NCBI RefSeq assembly: GCF_033807715.1
Contig: NC_084590.1
Coordinates: 5,137,593 to 5,201,592 of the forward strand
DNA length: 64,000 bases
Direction: 5' to 3'
Source: Cololabis saira
Taxonomy: Eukaryota > Chordata > Actinopteri > Beloniformes > Belonidae
Part shown: piece after piece, positions 20,780 through 32,377 of the stretch
Layout: each line of letters starts with the position of its first letter
Position numbering within the stretch: position 1 is the first letter of the stretch
Notes under the pieces: generated by a model
The model's input: the letters and a program-made list of their open reading frames with translations, nothing else
Told to the model about the DNA's origin: nothing
The model's database searches: none
Program-made: the position numbers and the translations under genes

Positions 20780-21888
20780 TGGCTGCGTTTACATGGGAAG
20801 TTTAATTCCTATTTAATTCAGAATTAAAATTACCATATTTTCCGCATTATAAGGCGCACCTTCAATGAATTACGTATTTTAAAACTGTTTCCATATATAA
20901 GGCGCACCGCATTCTAAGGCGCTACAGTAGAGGCTGGGGTTACGTTCTGCATCCATTAGACCAGGGGTCTCAACCCGCAGCTCTTTCATCCTAATACTGC
21001 GGCTCCGAGTGGCTTGGGGAAAATAAATTACAAAAAAAAAAAAAACTAAGTATTTAATTGAAGTGAAGTTCTTCAATATTTTATTTCTAAATTGAAAGAT
21101 TATTGTGATCTTGACATATTAGAATAAATATATTTTATTGTTTTTCATCGCTCAAAACCTGTTGCGGCTCAATATTGATCCATATATAAGACGCACCGGA
21201 TTATAAAGCGCATGGTCAGCTTTTGAAAAATTGAAGGCTTTTAGGTGAGCCTTATAGTGCGGAAAATATGGTAAATCAGATTTAAAATGAGTAAAAATTA
21301 CCACGTAAACACCTAATTCCGAATGAAAATGGCCATTCCGAATTAAACTTAATTCCGAAGTAAGTGGCTGGTTTATTCTGATTTTAAATCCGAATAGAAT
21401 AATTCCAGATCATGTAAACACTCATTCCTCTTTAAATTAATTCTGGTCTTTCTTTCTGCTCGTTCTCTCCCCCGTCTGTCTCCATGATCTTATATTCCGT
21501 GCTGGGCTGGTTTTCCAAACAAAGTTTCAAGATGCAGCAGCAGTAAACGCTGGTCAAGAGCAGAGACCATTTATTTAATAAATAGAAATCATTAAAAGAA
21601 CAGATGGAAACAGGAAACATCAAAATTGTGAACTTTTCAAAGTTGTAGCGGCTAAGTTAGTTTTTCTTCCGGTAGTTTAACTTCCGGTCCCCCCCCTATC
21701 CAATCAGAACCTTCCCAACCCCCAGACCTGGAGAGGAATTGGAGAAAGACCATCAAACGTGTTTTCCATGTAAACCTCAATTCAGAATTACTATTTCCAT
21801 GTAAACTGGAAGGAAAATAGTTTAATTCTGAATGATTTAATTCGGAATAATTAATTCAGAATTAAAAAACATCATGTAACCGTGGCCA
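20780..21888. mobile_element. TIR element with TGGCTGCGTTTACATG termini (outer of a nest)
   Basis: The left end TGGCTGCGTTTACATG pairs with the right end CATGTAACCGTGGCCA. Sub-terminal AATTCAGAATTAAAA blocks are also inverted. The core TGCGTTTACATG is shared with family A termini. It is interrupted by the element at 20833-21271. Confidence 0.7.
20833..21271. mobile_element. TIR element with CCATATTTTCCGCATTATAAGG termini (inner of nest)
   Basis: The left end (CCATATTTTCCGC, ATTATAAGGCGCACC) is inverted at the right end (GGTGAGCCTTATAGTGC, GGAAAATATGG), with TA on each side. Internal repeats of the 'ATAAGGCGCACC' motif occur. From about 20961 it is interrupted by sequence starting CAGGGGTCTCAAC, which resembles a hAT/Charlie-type terminus, making a third level. 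Confidence 0.7.
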
Positions 21889-23348
21889 TAGACTATTTCA
21901 CTTAATGGTTGATTTTTGCCTTTCCTACCTCAATGATTCCAATGAATGACCAAAGCGTTTCCATATGAACCTAGTGCGTAAACGTACAGTATGAATACAT
22001 TAGGACTTCACAGAGATGCTATCGTGGCTCGTCTCAGTCACATGGCATTGGTTCTGCAACTTATCCACTTCCTCTGTCAGTCACCCTTTATTCTCCACGT
22101 CTGCTGCGTGTGTGCGTGCATGCTCGGATTAATACACTTTCTTTGACAGATGAGGTGGAAATGCATGCTTGATTTTTTTCCCTGTCAGGGAAGTATTAAG
22201 TTCGGTATGTTTTGTGTACTTTACATGAGAGGACTTTGGCTCTCGTTTGTGAATGGGCTCCAAATCTGTGCCGCGGCTTTTTTTCCCCTGCTAACTTCTG
22301 TGAAGTGCAATGAATACTTCAGAGCCGTATCTTGCAAAGTCATCCCTTCCAAGGTCGTGAAAACAAGCTCCGCTTTAAAGTTATTGCACTCAGAAAAAGA
22401 AATCACTTTTGCTTTTGTTTGATCTTCTCCGTGAAATACGCCGGCAGACAGCGTTTCATATAATCCCATACTGTTCGTAGCCGACGGCAGGCCTTATGAC
22501 AGCCGTAAATTACAAAATGGCCGACCTGAGCAGAGGAGCGAGAGAGAGACGGAGAAAAGGGAGGGGACGGATGGCAAAAACACACTTTGGTAACCTAGCG
22601 TTGCCCCCACTTCTGCTCCATCTCCCCATGGGATCAAACAAGAGGGAGGATTTGGACGAGTAAATCATTGCCTTCAAGTGGTGAACTCTCGGGGCCGGCG
22701 AAATGAGTCAGACCAGTGTGTTCGTATCAAGTGCAGGCATCACAGCAACACTTTGCCAGGAGGCCTGGCTGCTTTTCTCTCACACTCTTCTTCCTAAAAC
22801 ACTGGGAAAAAAATTTGACTTTGAAGTCCTGATAAGGAAAATTCATCACATTCTCGGCGGCTGCTGTTGATGCTGCGGCTCCATAAAACTGCTAAGTCTG
22901 TGGATGTTAAATGTGAAGCCAGCGAGTCCAAAGATCTGTCTACCTAATCACAAGTAAAAAGTCACATTCTCAATAACTGCACGTGTCTAGCAGAGGTTGC
23001 ATTCATTGCTCTCAGTTGTCAGTTAGCACTTTATTTCTTTTTTTTCTCTCCGTGCTGCAACGTTCAGTTCTTCACAAACGTGTTGAAAGTTCAGGTGTTT
23101 CTCAGTCGTTTTGACCCTGAACTGAGTCCAGCCCTCTTCAGCCTCAGTTCACCGTTAAATTCAGCTGCTCCTTCAGTATCTACTACTACTACTGTCGTGT
23201 AGCAGACACTTTTATCCAAAGAGACTTACATCTGAGAGAATTTACTTTTTATATCGGAAACAACCAAAGCTTTTCCACCTGTCAACAGTGTTTGCAGTGT
23301 TTACTTCAATTTTACTTGAGAGGGACCATGTGCAATTAAAAACATAAA
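21889..23348. other. No gene seen; low-repeat stretch
   Basis: I find no repeat terminus from about 22050 to 23150 and no exon. A block at 22480-22950 has balanced composition and could be conserved noncoding DNA, but that needs an alignment to tell. Confidence 0.35.
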
Positions 23349-23935
23349 TGACTATGTTTACATGCAGTCAAAATTGGGGTTATTGCTAATATTCCGGTTA
23401 CTGAAAAATTGGGAATATTCCGTTTACATGGTAATTAATCATTCTGGATATCTGGATCAAACCAGTGACGCACGGAGAACGTGATGACACAATTCCCGTC
23501 ATTTCCTCTTCTTCTTCCTGTATCCAAATTCAAAACAAATGCTGCTTCACGCAACTTTTCTCTCACCTTCTTGTAAATCTTCTATCCCGGTACTTTCTAC
23601 CGTCTACAAATGCAGAAATGTTCATATCCTTCATTACATTTATGAAGTAATTAGTCTCCTCCTGGTCTTGGTTTCTCCGTGTTTATAAGAACTTCCTGGA
23701 CTCAAAAGACCAGGATTCCTTGTGAACAGAGCATGTGCAGAAAACAGATTCCTGTTCTGTTTGATGGGGATATTCCGTTAGGCGTTTACATGATCCAATA
23801 TTCGGGTTAGAAAAGGAGTAACCCAGGGGTCATTTGGGGGTTTTTAAAAATTCTGGTTATTCAAGGGGGTTATTGGTGTTTACATGGCCGTGCAAATTCG
23901 GGTTATTGCCAATATTCGGGTTTTAATAGGGTTAG
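23349..23935 (+). mobile_element. TIR element family A, copy 4 (right end lost)
   Basis: It begins GACTATGTTTACATGCAGTC and runs through the conserved interior to about 23935, where it stops before the terminal repeat. The Myb/SANT-like remnant is on the minus strand and broken. Confidence 0.8.
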
Positions 23936-23939
23936 CCCT

Positions 23940-24847
23940 TAGGCTAATTTGAGTCTGCAGTCCCTTATGTTGTTTTATGATGGTTTCATTATATATTACT
24001 CTTTTCCATCATTTCATTCAAGTTGTAATGCAAAATTCCTTAAAAATAAAGAATGAGAATACCCGTTAGTTATCCCCTGTAACAGGAAGTCCTGGTGCGG
24101 TCGTATTAACATTCCTCCGCTGCACATAGGAACAGGAATCCGTCCTCTGAGAGTGACAACGGTGATTTTCACCTGGGGAGTCTGGCTTTAAGAGACTTAA
24201 GCTTGCTGACCCTTGTCAACGTTTTGATTCACAGCTTTCCTGCTTTAAAGTCTCTTCCCCTCTTTGAGAAGCACTGCAGCTAACGCTAAAGGTTGCCCCA
24301 CGGTCCTTTTCTCCGTCTGAAAACTCCACCGGAGCTGTTTATAGTCCTGCTCTGATATTATTGTACCAGTGTGCACGGAGCCGTCTTCCTTTTACAGCTT
24401 CACCTAGCACTCCTGCTGATCTTATGAAATTCCTACATGAGTGTCAGACGTGGGAATGTTTTATCTTCTCCCCGAGTTATGCTTTTTCACTTAATGGCTT
24501 TTTCCCTGGATCTCATGACCAGACGTTGTGTTAAAAGAGATTTTTCATCCTCGGAGGTGTAACACAATCTTGCCGCGGAGCGAGTTTGACATGGCTGGAT
24601 GTGTGGGTGTCACCGTGGACGTGTCGGCGCGAGCGCGACCCGTCCCCGTCCCCGTGTGCAGTTTAACGCCGTCATAGATGCAAAGGCGCCCAGTCCACAT
24701 GTATATACGTGTTGTATTGTGTTTTCCTGCTTACCTGCGTGTGTGTGTGTCTCTGGGTCGGGGATGTTGTGAGCGCGGGGTGAGAAAAAGCAGACCACGG
24801 ATCTGCTTTCCATCACAGTGAGCTGCCCAGAGACAGAAAAACCCCAC

Positions 24848-24849
<2 letters not shown>
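23940..24849. other. No gene seen
   Basis: Unique-looking sequence; CpG-containing stretch near 24560-24660 but no promoter elements. Confidence 0.4.

Positions 24850-24914
<65 letters not shown>
24850..24914. repeat. (AC)n microsatellite
   Basis: Uninterrupted AC run. Confidence 0.95.
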
Positions 24915-24917
<3 letters not shown>

Positions 24918-25243
24918 TTCATGCACAGTTGATTAGACTAGCCAATAGCAGAGCGGCGGTGCAGGCAGGCCAAACATGACTAAACCTCCCAGGACCGCAT
25001 ATGCCGGACACCAAAGTACAAAGTGCACCTCTCTAAAAATACTATTTGTTAGATGTGGTTTGTTTAGTCAGCAATAACCTGATTTTTTTATGCTTGATAT
25101 TGTCTCCATCTCTGTCACATGGTAGTGGGTCAACACTTTTTGTTTTTACACGCATTGTTTTAAACACTTAATCGTTTTGACCCATTTCCAAACCATCTCT
25201 GGCTTGAAGAATATTGTATTTTTTTTATTAAGTTACAAATATA

Positions 25244-25455
25244 CAGGACTGTCTCAGAAAATTAGAATATTGTGATAAAGTTCTTTATTTTCTGTAATGC
25301 AATTAAAAAAACAAAAATGTCATACATTCTGGATTCATTACAAATCAACTGAAATATTGCAAGCCTTTTATTATTTTAATATTGCTTTATTATTGTTTGT
25401 TTTTGTAATTGCATTACAGAAAATCACAGTATTCTAATTTTCTGAGACAGTCCTG
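25244..25455. mobile_element. Mariner-like MITE, family M copy 4 (internal deletion)
   Basis: Full termini (CAGGACTGTCTCAG and CTGAGACAGTCCTG) and TA on both sides, but only about 212 bp long. Most of the second arm is deleted. Confidence 0.88.
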
Positions 25456-25983
25456 TATGTGTCCCATCTCTCTTTTACAATATTGTAGCCACTGAAAGTA
25501 AAAGCAAACACAACTGTAATTTTTTAAAGGAAAACAAAAAATTTAAATCTTGATATAAAAGAAAATCTGTTGTTTAATTCTTAAAAACTTAACGTTGAAG
25601 TTTCAATTTGCAATCTAGAAGTTTTCTAGAATGCAACAAAAAGTTTGAAAAAAGCCATATTATAAAAAACAAAATAAAAAAACTACTTTTGTGTGGTTGT
25701 GATTGAATGGTCGTCTTCACCAAACTCCACATCAGAAGTGGGTTGCTCAAAACTTTAGGCGGGATGTCAAAACAGCCGTAAAGATGTGGTGGAAAAGGGA
25801 GCTGTTGAACTGTTCAGTTGTTTGTTCAGAACTCAAGAAACTGTGTCAACTTTTTTTAAAGTTACAATATATCTTCTTTAAACTGCAGCATGTTAGTTGT
25901 TTTGGATCATTAACAGATACCAGGACACTAGCTCACTGACCAATGCATCTTTGTTAAATTTTAAATAGAATTTTTATAATTAT

Positions 25984-26190
25984 GCACTTCGAAAAAAAAG
26001 TCGAAATGTCGAGAAAAAAGTCGAAATGTCAAGATTAATGTTGAAGTACAATTTCCAGAAAAAAGTCGAAATGTATTCCAACTTCTTTCTCGAAATTTCG
26101 ACTTTATTCTCGAAATTGTATTTCAACATTAATCTCGACATTCCAACTTTTTTCTCAACACTTCGACTTTTTTCTCAAAGTGCACAAATC
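25984..26190. mobile_element. Fold-back MITE family E, core fragment
   Basis: Only the GTCGAAATGTCGAG-type arms and their inverse (CGACATTCCAACTTTTTTCTC) remain, starting and ending at GTGCACTT-like motifs. The outer GGAAGAGTA termini are missing. Confidence 0.75.
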
Positions 26191-27116
26191 TTAGAGTTAG
26201 GGATAGACATGAGGACAATGAGGCATGAGGCAATCACTTTGTTACATCACCTACTCTTGTTATCAGTTACAATTGTTTTAATTAAAAATAACAATTTTTG
26301 CAAGAAAAATAGTGACCATTCTGGAGGAATTATTAACTATTAATACACCATCATACATAAGGTATTCAGGCTTAATCAGCAGTGCTGAAATACAAGCCAT
26401 GCCCCTTCCTGATTTGTTTTCAGAGATGACTGTAATGTATTCACTCACCATCACAAATGTTTCTGAAATAATCTTTGGTACCTTGTGAAGTATCTTGCAC
26501 CCAGTCCATGCTCTCCCCATTTGCGTCTCAAAAGGTCATACGGTATCGGAAATCCCCTACTCCCACATCTTTCTCCAGTTATATCCGAGGCCTTCTTCCC
26601 TGGCAGTTCCAAGTGTCATGGGTAGATCCAATCAGATAACACACACACCTGACCTCAGAATGGGCCTTCATGTGGGTCTAAGTTGACCCTTTGTGATCAC
26701 AGTCCACTTCTCTGCACAGCAACAATTTCGTTTAACAACATTAATCAAATTTTTGACATTTCAATCACTGCATCTCAGTGTTACTGCCACAACTTAGTAT
26801 TTACTTTCATGTTACAGAGAGGCTCCTTAAACGTTCAGCATGGTCCAGTTACACAGAAATGTAAATGTTGTTTTCAGTATCTGATCCTCGGGCCATTTCC
26901 ATTTCACTACAATCATCACCTGGAATGTATGCCATATGTGAACAGCTTTGTTCCCACCTAAAACCTAAGATCTGACAGTTGCATTCACTTCATCCTGTTT
27001 TTTCTGAACCGCTGGGTACTCATGATTAGCACACTCAAAACAACTCTTTAGTTATCTTTTAAACAAGTCATTTTCTAGTACTTGATAACAAAGTCACGAA
27101 AAAAATGAAAGCTGAA
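26191..27116. other. No gene seen
   Basis: Overlapping open frames at 26495-26961 give no recognisable domain. They could be an old element remnant that I cannot classify. Confidence 0.35.
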
Positions 27117-28215
27117 AGCAGCGATGAACGGGCCCTCGCACTCATTGCCACCGCCCCCCATAAGCATATCAGAAATGACACCACCCACGACTTTCTATGT
27201 CAAACCATTCAAAAGTTATAGCAGAAAAAAGTTTTCTAGGGGGCGCTGTTGAGCCGTTAGGCCACGCCCATTAATGCAAACCATGAAATATCAAATTTAT
27301 CACCAGGCCTGGCTTGTGTGCAAAATTTGGTGACTTTTGGGGAACTATCAAATATGGACCAATCAGATGAAGAGGGGGCGCACTTTTTGGCGTCTAGCGT
27401 CGCCACGGTAACGCTTTTGAGAGAGAAAAGTAATCGAGTAGTCGCAGGATGGAGACGCACATTTTGATGTATAACACACCTGGGTGCACATTACGGTTCG
27501 GGCCGTATTAACTGCTGAAGGAAAGGCATAAATTGCGCCAAAATTACGCGATTAATTCAAAATGTTCAAAATGGCCGACTTCCTGTTCGGTTTCGGCCAT
27601 GGCGCCAAAAGACTTTTCTTTAAGTTGCGACATGATGCAGATGTGTGCCGATTTTCGTTCATGTACGTCAAACCGTATTGTGGGGCTTGAGGCACAAAGT
27701 TTTTCTGTCTGGACCAATCAGATGACGGGTGGGCGCGCTTTTTGGCGTCTAGCATCAACGCGGTAACGCTTTTGACTGGAAAAAGTAATGTGCGTTGTCG
27801 CAGGATGGAGACGCACATTTTGATGTATAACACACCTGGGTGCATGTTACGGTTCGGCCCGTATTAACTGCCGAAGGAATGGCGCCATAAAATTGGTATA
27901 AATTGAGCCAAAATTACACGATTAATTAAAAATGGCCGACTTCCTGTTCGGTTTAAGCCATGGCGCCAATAGACTTTTCTTTAAGTTACAGGTGTGTACC
28001 GATTTTGGTGCATGTACGTCAAACCGTATTGTGGGGCTTGAGGCACAAAGTTTTCCGGGGGGGCGCTGTTGAGCCATTTTGCCACGCCCATTAATAAAAA
28101 AACAATAAATATCAAATTTTTCGCCAGGCCTGGCTTGCGTGCATAATTTGATGACTTTTGGGGCACGTTTAGGGGGAAAAAAAGGCCCTCCTTTCGTCAG
28201 AAGAAAGAAGAATAA
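27117..28215 (-). mobile_element. Family D repeat, long copy with internal duplication
   Basis: It starts at GCAGCGATGAACGGGCCCTC and ends near CTCCTTTCGTCAGAAGAAAG. Inside, about 356-bp units repeat in tandem: TGGACCAATCAGATGA recurs at 27356 and 27712, and TGATGTATAACACACCTGGG recurs in each. It is GC-rich, with no transposase or RT motif. Confidence 0.7.
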
Positions 28216-29963
28216 AAATTTCTACAGATACAATAGGGCCTAAAAATCCCATTTTACGCTCTTTTTTTCACCCATACATTTTATAAATGGCATACTATTA
28301 ACATTTTCCCTACTGGAATATTGAGTGTTGCTGTAATAAACAGCTCATACTTGGCCAGTGACGGAAGCAGTTGCTGTTTCTTTAGCAGGCTCGCAGCAGC
28401 TAAGTCTGTAAATGACAGAGAAAGATGTATGGAGAGTGTGCGTGTCTGTCTGGAAATAGAGTCATCAGACTAGTTTTAGGCAGGGTGTTGAGAGCTGAGC
28501 GCTTCTTTCTTTCAGCAGAATAATTCCCCAAATTGGTTTATGTGCGTGTTGCCTTTCCAATATTCCAGTACACAAAAAGGCATTCGTGCAGTTTCACAGA
28601 TGTAGACTTAATTTGTCAGACCCTTTTCACCCTCATGTGTGATAAGTCCCATTAATAGCAGGTTGATCCACATAAGCTATTTTGCCCCCATAATGTCCTC
28701 CCCAGAGGGTTCTCCCTGCAGTGGTGTTGAGCTCGCTCATGTATCATTCAGGGTTTTTTTTTTTCTTCAATTCGTTCCCAGTGCAATGTTTTGTTCTCTA
28801 CATGTTTGGAATGTCTTCACACAAATGGACCTCCATGTCTTCATTCCCGCTCCTAGTTGTCCCCCATTTGCCCCCAGCATTCCCCTGCTTCTCAGCTGAA
28901 CTCATCAGCTTAGTCTGACACTGCTTTAGTGTAGGAGTACAGGGTCCCACAGGAGCACTAGGCTCTGCTCATCCAGCCAGCTTAGGAGGGCAGGGATTGG
29001 GTTTAGGCGACAGGTGCCAGAGGGACTAGCCAGTCCCTTCACTGCAACACACACATAAACATCCATGCACGCACCACCACGCACGCAGAATACATACATG
29101 TTGAATCTGGCCATGCCCTAATCCTCAGCCAGCTGTTGCAGTTGCCGGCCCAATCAGTCTAAAGTGTCGAGCAGTGGGAAAGCTTATTGATGTGTGTATG
29201 TGTATGTGTCATGGTGGAGGGAGGTGTGTGGGGAGGGTCAGGTAGCTGCCACGCATGCCGATCGTCCTAGTAGTCCACGGCATTTGGAACTGGAGCTCAA
29301 TCCACCCGATGACGGCCCGGGCGCCCGCTCTGATAAATTCATAACACATGTTCCTGGCACTGTCATCAGGCACTGCAACGCACTCTCCCACACATACACA
29401 AATAATACACCCTTCATTCATCTTGTAGCCTCTGGCCGAAATACAGTAGGCCCGGTTTCTACCACAGTCCACCCCAAAGGTGAGATAAAAACCCTACAGT
29501 GCTTACAGCACCCCCTTGACTTAATGCTGACCCATCTCTGTGTGACCCCATAGACACTGAATTAATCCGTCAGGAGCACGGGGCCTGGGGACGGTGCTGT
29601 GTCCGTTGTCAGGACATATTGCTGCCAAATCATGGCTCATTTCATCATTGGGGTTTCTCAGCATCCAAGAGATTATGGTGGGACGGCATTAAGGTTATCC
29701 TCAAAACACTTACAGAGCCAAAAGTGAAACATGATTAAAACCAAAGTGTCAGACACACACTGGTCATGTGGAACATTACGATCACTTTCATAATATTGAC
29801 TGCTCCATCTGCCGTCAAAAGAGCTCTAACCAGTCATGGCATTAAAGAGATGTCTACAAGAATGTGAAAATAGGCAATAAGTTTGAAGGTAACGTCAATC
29901 TAAAAACCAATTTGCCGATCTTCCCAACAGAACATTGCATTATAACACAATGAGTTGCTCACT
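28216..29963. other. No gene seen
   Basis: Low-repeat sequence. Opposed open frames at 29194-29553 and 29209-29472 carry no recognisable domain. Confidence 0.35.
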
Positions 29964-30353
29964 TTACTGGTCAGTAGTGTCAGTGGTAAAGGGAATGTGT
30001 TTCTTGTTGACCACGCAAATGTGGCTTTTAAGGCTGGTTTCCATTAGTAGGGGTCCAGACTTGTAGCAGGTTTCCACCTCCTCCTTAGTTATTTCACCCA
30101 CTGTGTCTATATTTTCAGCGACCGACTCGGTACACTGACTTAGCGAACTACCTCTCCATACCATAAAGAAGAATCCATGTTTCTGTTTGCGATTTGTTGA
30201 TAACAAGTCGAGGATGTCGGCAAGCTCCTCATCCTCAGAGCTGTGGACGATATAAATGTGCATCTCACAGAACTGTGATATGCAATGGACCCCTAAAATA
30301 ACACGACTCATTAATAAACTGAAGAGCTTCTGAAAGAATTTATTTGCAGTCAA
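29964..30353 (-). CDS. Unrecognised 129-codon open frame, possible exon
   Basis: I do not recognise this protein. The frame has mixed composition, unlike the low-complexity frames elsewhere. It includes the segments MHIYIVHSSEDEELADILDL and EITKEEVETCYKSGPLLMET. On the minus strand a possible acceptor (ATTTTAG before GGGTCCATTG, near 30297) and a possible donor (ATG before GTATGGAG, near 30163) would delimit a roughly 135-bp exon. The first residues upstream of that acceptor look noncoding. An open frame of this length can arise by chance in a window this size, so the call is weak. Alternatives are a chance frame or a piece of an old transposon. Confidence 0.2.
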   Translation of the reverse strand: MTANKFFQKLFSLLMSRVILGVHCISQFCEMHIYIVHSSEDEELADILDLLSTNRKQKHGFFFMVWRGSSLSQCTESVAENIDTVGEITKEEVETCYKSGPLLMETSLKSHICVVNKKHIPFTTDTTDQ

Positions 30354-31060
30354 CTACCACAACAACAGAAGCGGCAGCGCGTGTTAAACATGCACTCAGA
30401 CAGCCACTGATAATAACGGGGTCTAACCTAAAAACGGCAATATACTACACTTCAAACGCCCAGGGAAGTTATAGGACATAAATTAAGATTCTTCAGAAAA
30501 CATGGGTCTAATGTATGCCACAAATTGAATAGAAAAGGACATTAAAAGGGGATCCCCAACTTCTGTCCACTGGCAGATGCAGTAAAAACATGCCTTCCAC
30601 ATACGTTGTTCATATATGACATATCAACTTCATAAATTTGTTAAATGATGGAGATTAACACAAGAAGCTGATAACAGAGATAGCTCATTTTATTAAGGGA
30701 CCCTTAAAGTTAGTCTAAATCTTGTTTTGGTAGCTATTGTTGGTGACAAGGATGTACCACTTTTCTTGAACGTGCCAGGTGTAATAAATCTGGTACTATT
30801 AAAAGTTAACTTGTGTCTTATGATGATGACTTCTCATTCAATAAATAATTCTATGTCAAACAAGATCACAATGTTAGAAACTGTGGCAGTTGATATAATT
30901 TACACAGTTTATAGACTGGATGGACTGGTCTAAAAAAGGCTCATTATGTCGTCAGCAGGGGTCCTACACAGTCTTAGGAAGCCTGGAAAACTATCGAATT
31001 TGTCTTTGGTATCTTCCATGTATGAAAAAGTATGGAAAAGATAGAAGGGTGTATAGAAAG
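30354..31060. other. No gene seen
   Basis: AT-rich sequence between the uncertain open frame and a SINE. Nothing recognised. Confidence 0.4.
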
Positions 31061-31372
31061 GGGTCAGCGCGGTCGCTTAGTAGTTAGCACTGTTGCCTCA
31101 CAGCAAGAAGGTTGCGGGTTCTACTGCCGGCAGGTGTGGAGTTTGCATGTACCGTGCCTGCATGTGTTCCCTCCGGTTACTCCAGTTACTCCGGCCTCCT
31201 CCCACAGTCCAAAATCAAGTGTGTTGATTGAAAGTTCCAAAATGCCCGTAGGTGTGAGTGCGAGTGTGTATGGCTGTTGGTCCGATATGTGGCCCTGCGA
31301 CGGAACGGAGACCCGTCCCGGGTGGACCTCTTCCGTCACCTGTGATGAGCATGACAAGATGGATGGATGGAA
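31061..31372 (+). mobile_element. tRNA-derived SINE with (GGAT)n tail
   Basis: Same family as 1372-1620, more complete. The A box region is CGCTTAGTAGTTAGCACTG and the B box is GGTTCTACTGCC, decayed. The body continues to the CCGTCACCTGTGATGAGC block and a short ATGGATGGATGG tail. Confidence 0.7.
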
Positions 31373-31450
31373 AAGGATTTGTGTTTCCTGACTATAGAGG
31401 GAATGCACATGACGTCACAGATGCGACTTCTCAGCGGGTTACGTCCACTG

Positions 31451-31540
31451 AGTATCAGAAAGACTGAGGGTCAGAAAGACTGAGAGTCAGAAAGACTGAG
31501 TGTCAGAAAGACTGAGTGTCAGAAAGACTGAGTGTCAGCG
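31451..31540 (+). repeat. 16-bp minisatellite (GTGTCAGAAAGACTGA)n
   Basis: Five units and a partial sixth, just upstream of the THAP exon. Confidence 0.9.
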
Positions 31541-31576
31541 TAAACTTTCAGTTTGAGCAACTGGAAAACATCTAAA

Positions 31577-31751
31577 ATGGGAAAGAGCTGTTGTGCGATC
31601 GACTGTACTCATAGATTTAGCAAGAAATCTGAGTTATCGTTTTACAGACTGCTGAAAAATAAGCTTAAGAGAGACAAATGGATCGCTGCAATTCACAGAA
31701 ACAACTGGATTCCAGGCACCAAAACGTAGATTTGTTCCCATTTTGTATCAG
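31577..31751 (+). pseudogene. THAP-domain exon, broken by stop and deletion
   Basis: The ATG at 31577 opens a 50-codon frame that has the N-terminal THAP pattern. It has the first zinc ligands (SCCAIDC), then LSFYRLLKNK, the KRDKWIAAI helix with the conserved Trp, and an NNWIPGTKT segment ending at a TAG stop (31727-31729). Past the stop, the same frame reads ICSHFVSG, the THAP 'C-x2-H-F' segment with one residue missing between Cys and His. A GTAATG splice donor follows at 31752. THAP exons commonly end here. The in-frame stop and lost residue mean no functional zinc finger is made from this copy. Confidence 0.72.
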
Positions 31752-31953
31752 GTAATGTTGGATTTTTGGGTAACTAACGTTAAACGGTCAAATCATAAAG
31801 TTTGGTGTCCTCATCACTTTAATTTCTACAACAAATCCTGCCTTGAAGTCGGACCAAGCGTCAAGACTTTTGTAAGCCTTCAAGCTTTGCTTCGTGTATT
31901 TCCCCGGTGTAGAAATGAAGTACATTTAAATATCAGTAACTGGATTCATGGCC

Positions 31954-32125
31954 AAATATTAATGTCCATGGACCACTGGTTCTTGGTAACTGTACCAAAT
32001 ATTAATGTCCATGGACCACTGGTTCTTGGTAACTGTACCAAATATTAATGTCCATGGACCACTGGTTCTTGGTAACTGTACCAAATATAAATGTCAATGA
32101 ACCACTGGTTCTTGGGGTAACTCTA
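31954..32125 (+). repeat. 43-bp minisatellite, four units
   Basis: Units start AAATATTAATGTCCATGG; the fourth is diverged. It lies inside the THAP element. Confidence 0.92.
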
Positions 32126-32286
32126 CGGGTCACTGTCAAGTCCAACTGACGCTAATTTAAGCCGATAATCAGCTGTTATCCCGTCTTCTCCACTAGTTGC
32201 AGCTGTTTTTGCTGATGTTTTACCACTCAGTGTGAGTAAGGGGGGGTTCAGTGGAGATGTGACGTCAATGCAGACCCTCTATAGAC

Positions 32287-32377
32287 TGGAGACCTGTCTG
32301 GGTTGGGCCCCTGCCCTCACCTGTAATGAGCTGGAGAAAATGGATGGATGGAAAAGCATTTGTGTTTCCTGACTATT
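32287..32377 (+). repeat. SINE 3'-end fragment, duplicate of 31305-31395
   Basis: GGAGACCTGTC, CCCTCACCTGTAATGAGC and ATGGATGGATGG followed by CATTTGTGTTTCCTGACTAT parallel the sequence immediately left of the THAP element. The THAP element is therefore bracketed by two related SINE ends. Confidence 0.75.

Larger units (their letters stand above)
31391..32284 (+). mobile_element. TIR transposon carrying a THAP-domain exon
   Basis: The ends are inverted: CTATAGAGGG, TGCAC and TGACGTCAC at the left, against GTGACGTCA, TGCA and CCCTCTATAG at the right. The interior holds a THAP-type first exon (31577-31751) and two minisatellites. THAP domains are DNA-binding modules of P-element-like and other transposases and of host genes derived from them. 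No catalytic domain is present. Flanking direct repeats of about 90 bp (31305-31395 and 32287-32377, both SINE 3' ends) make the insertion history unclear. Confidence 0.6.
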
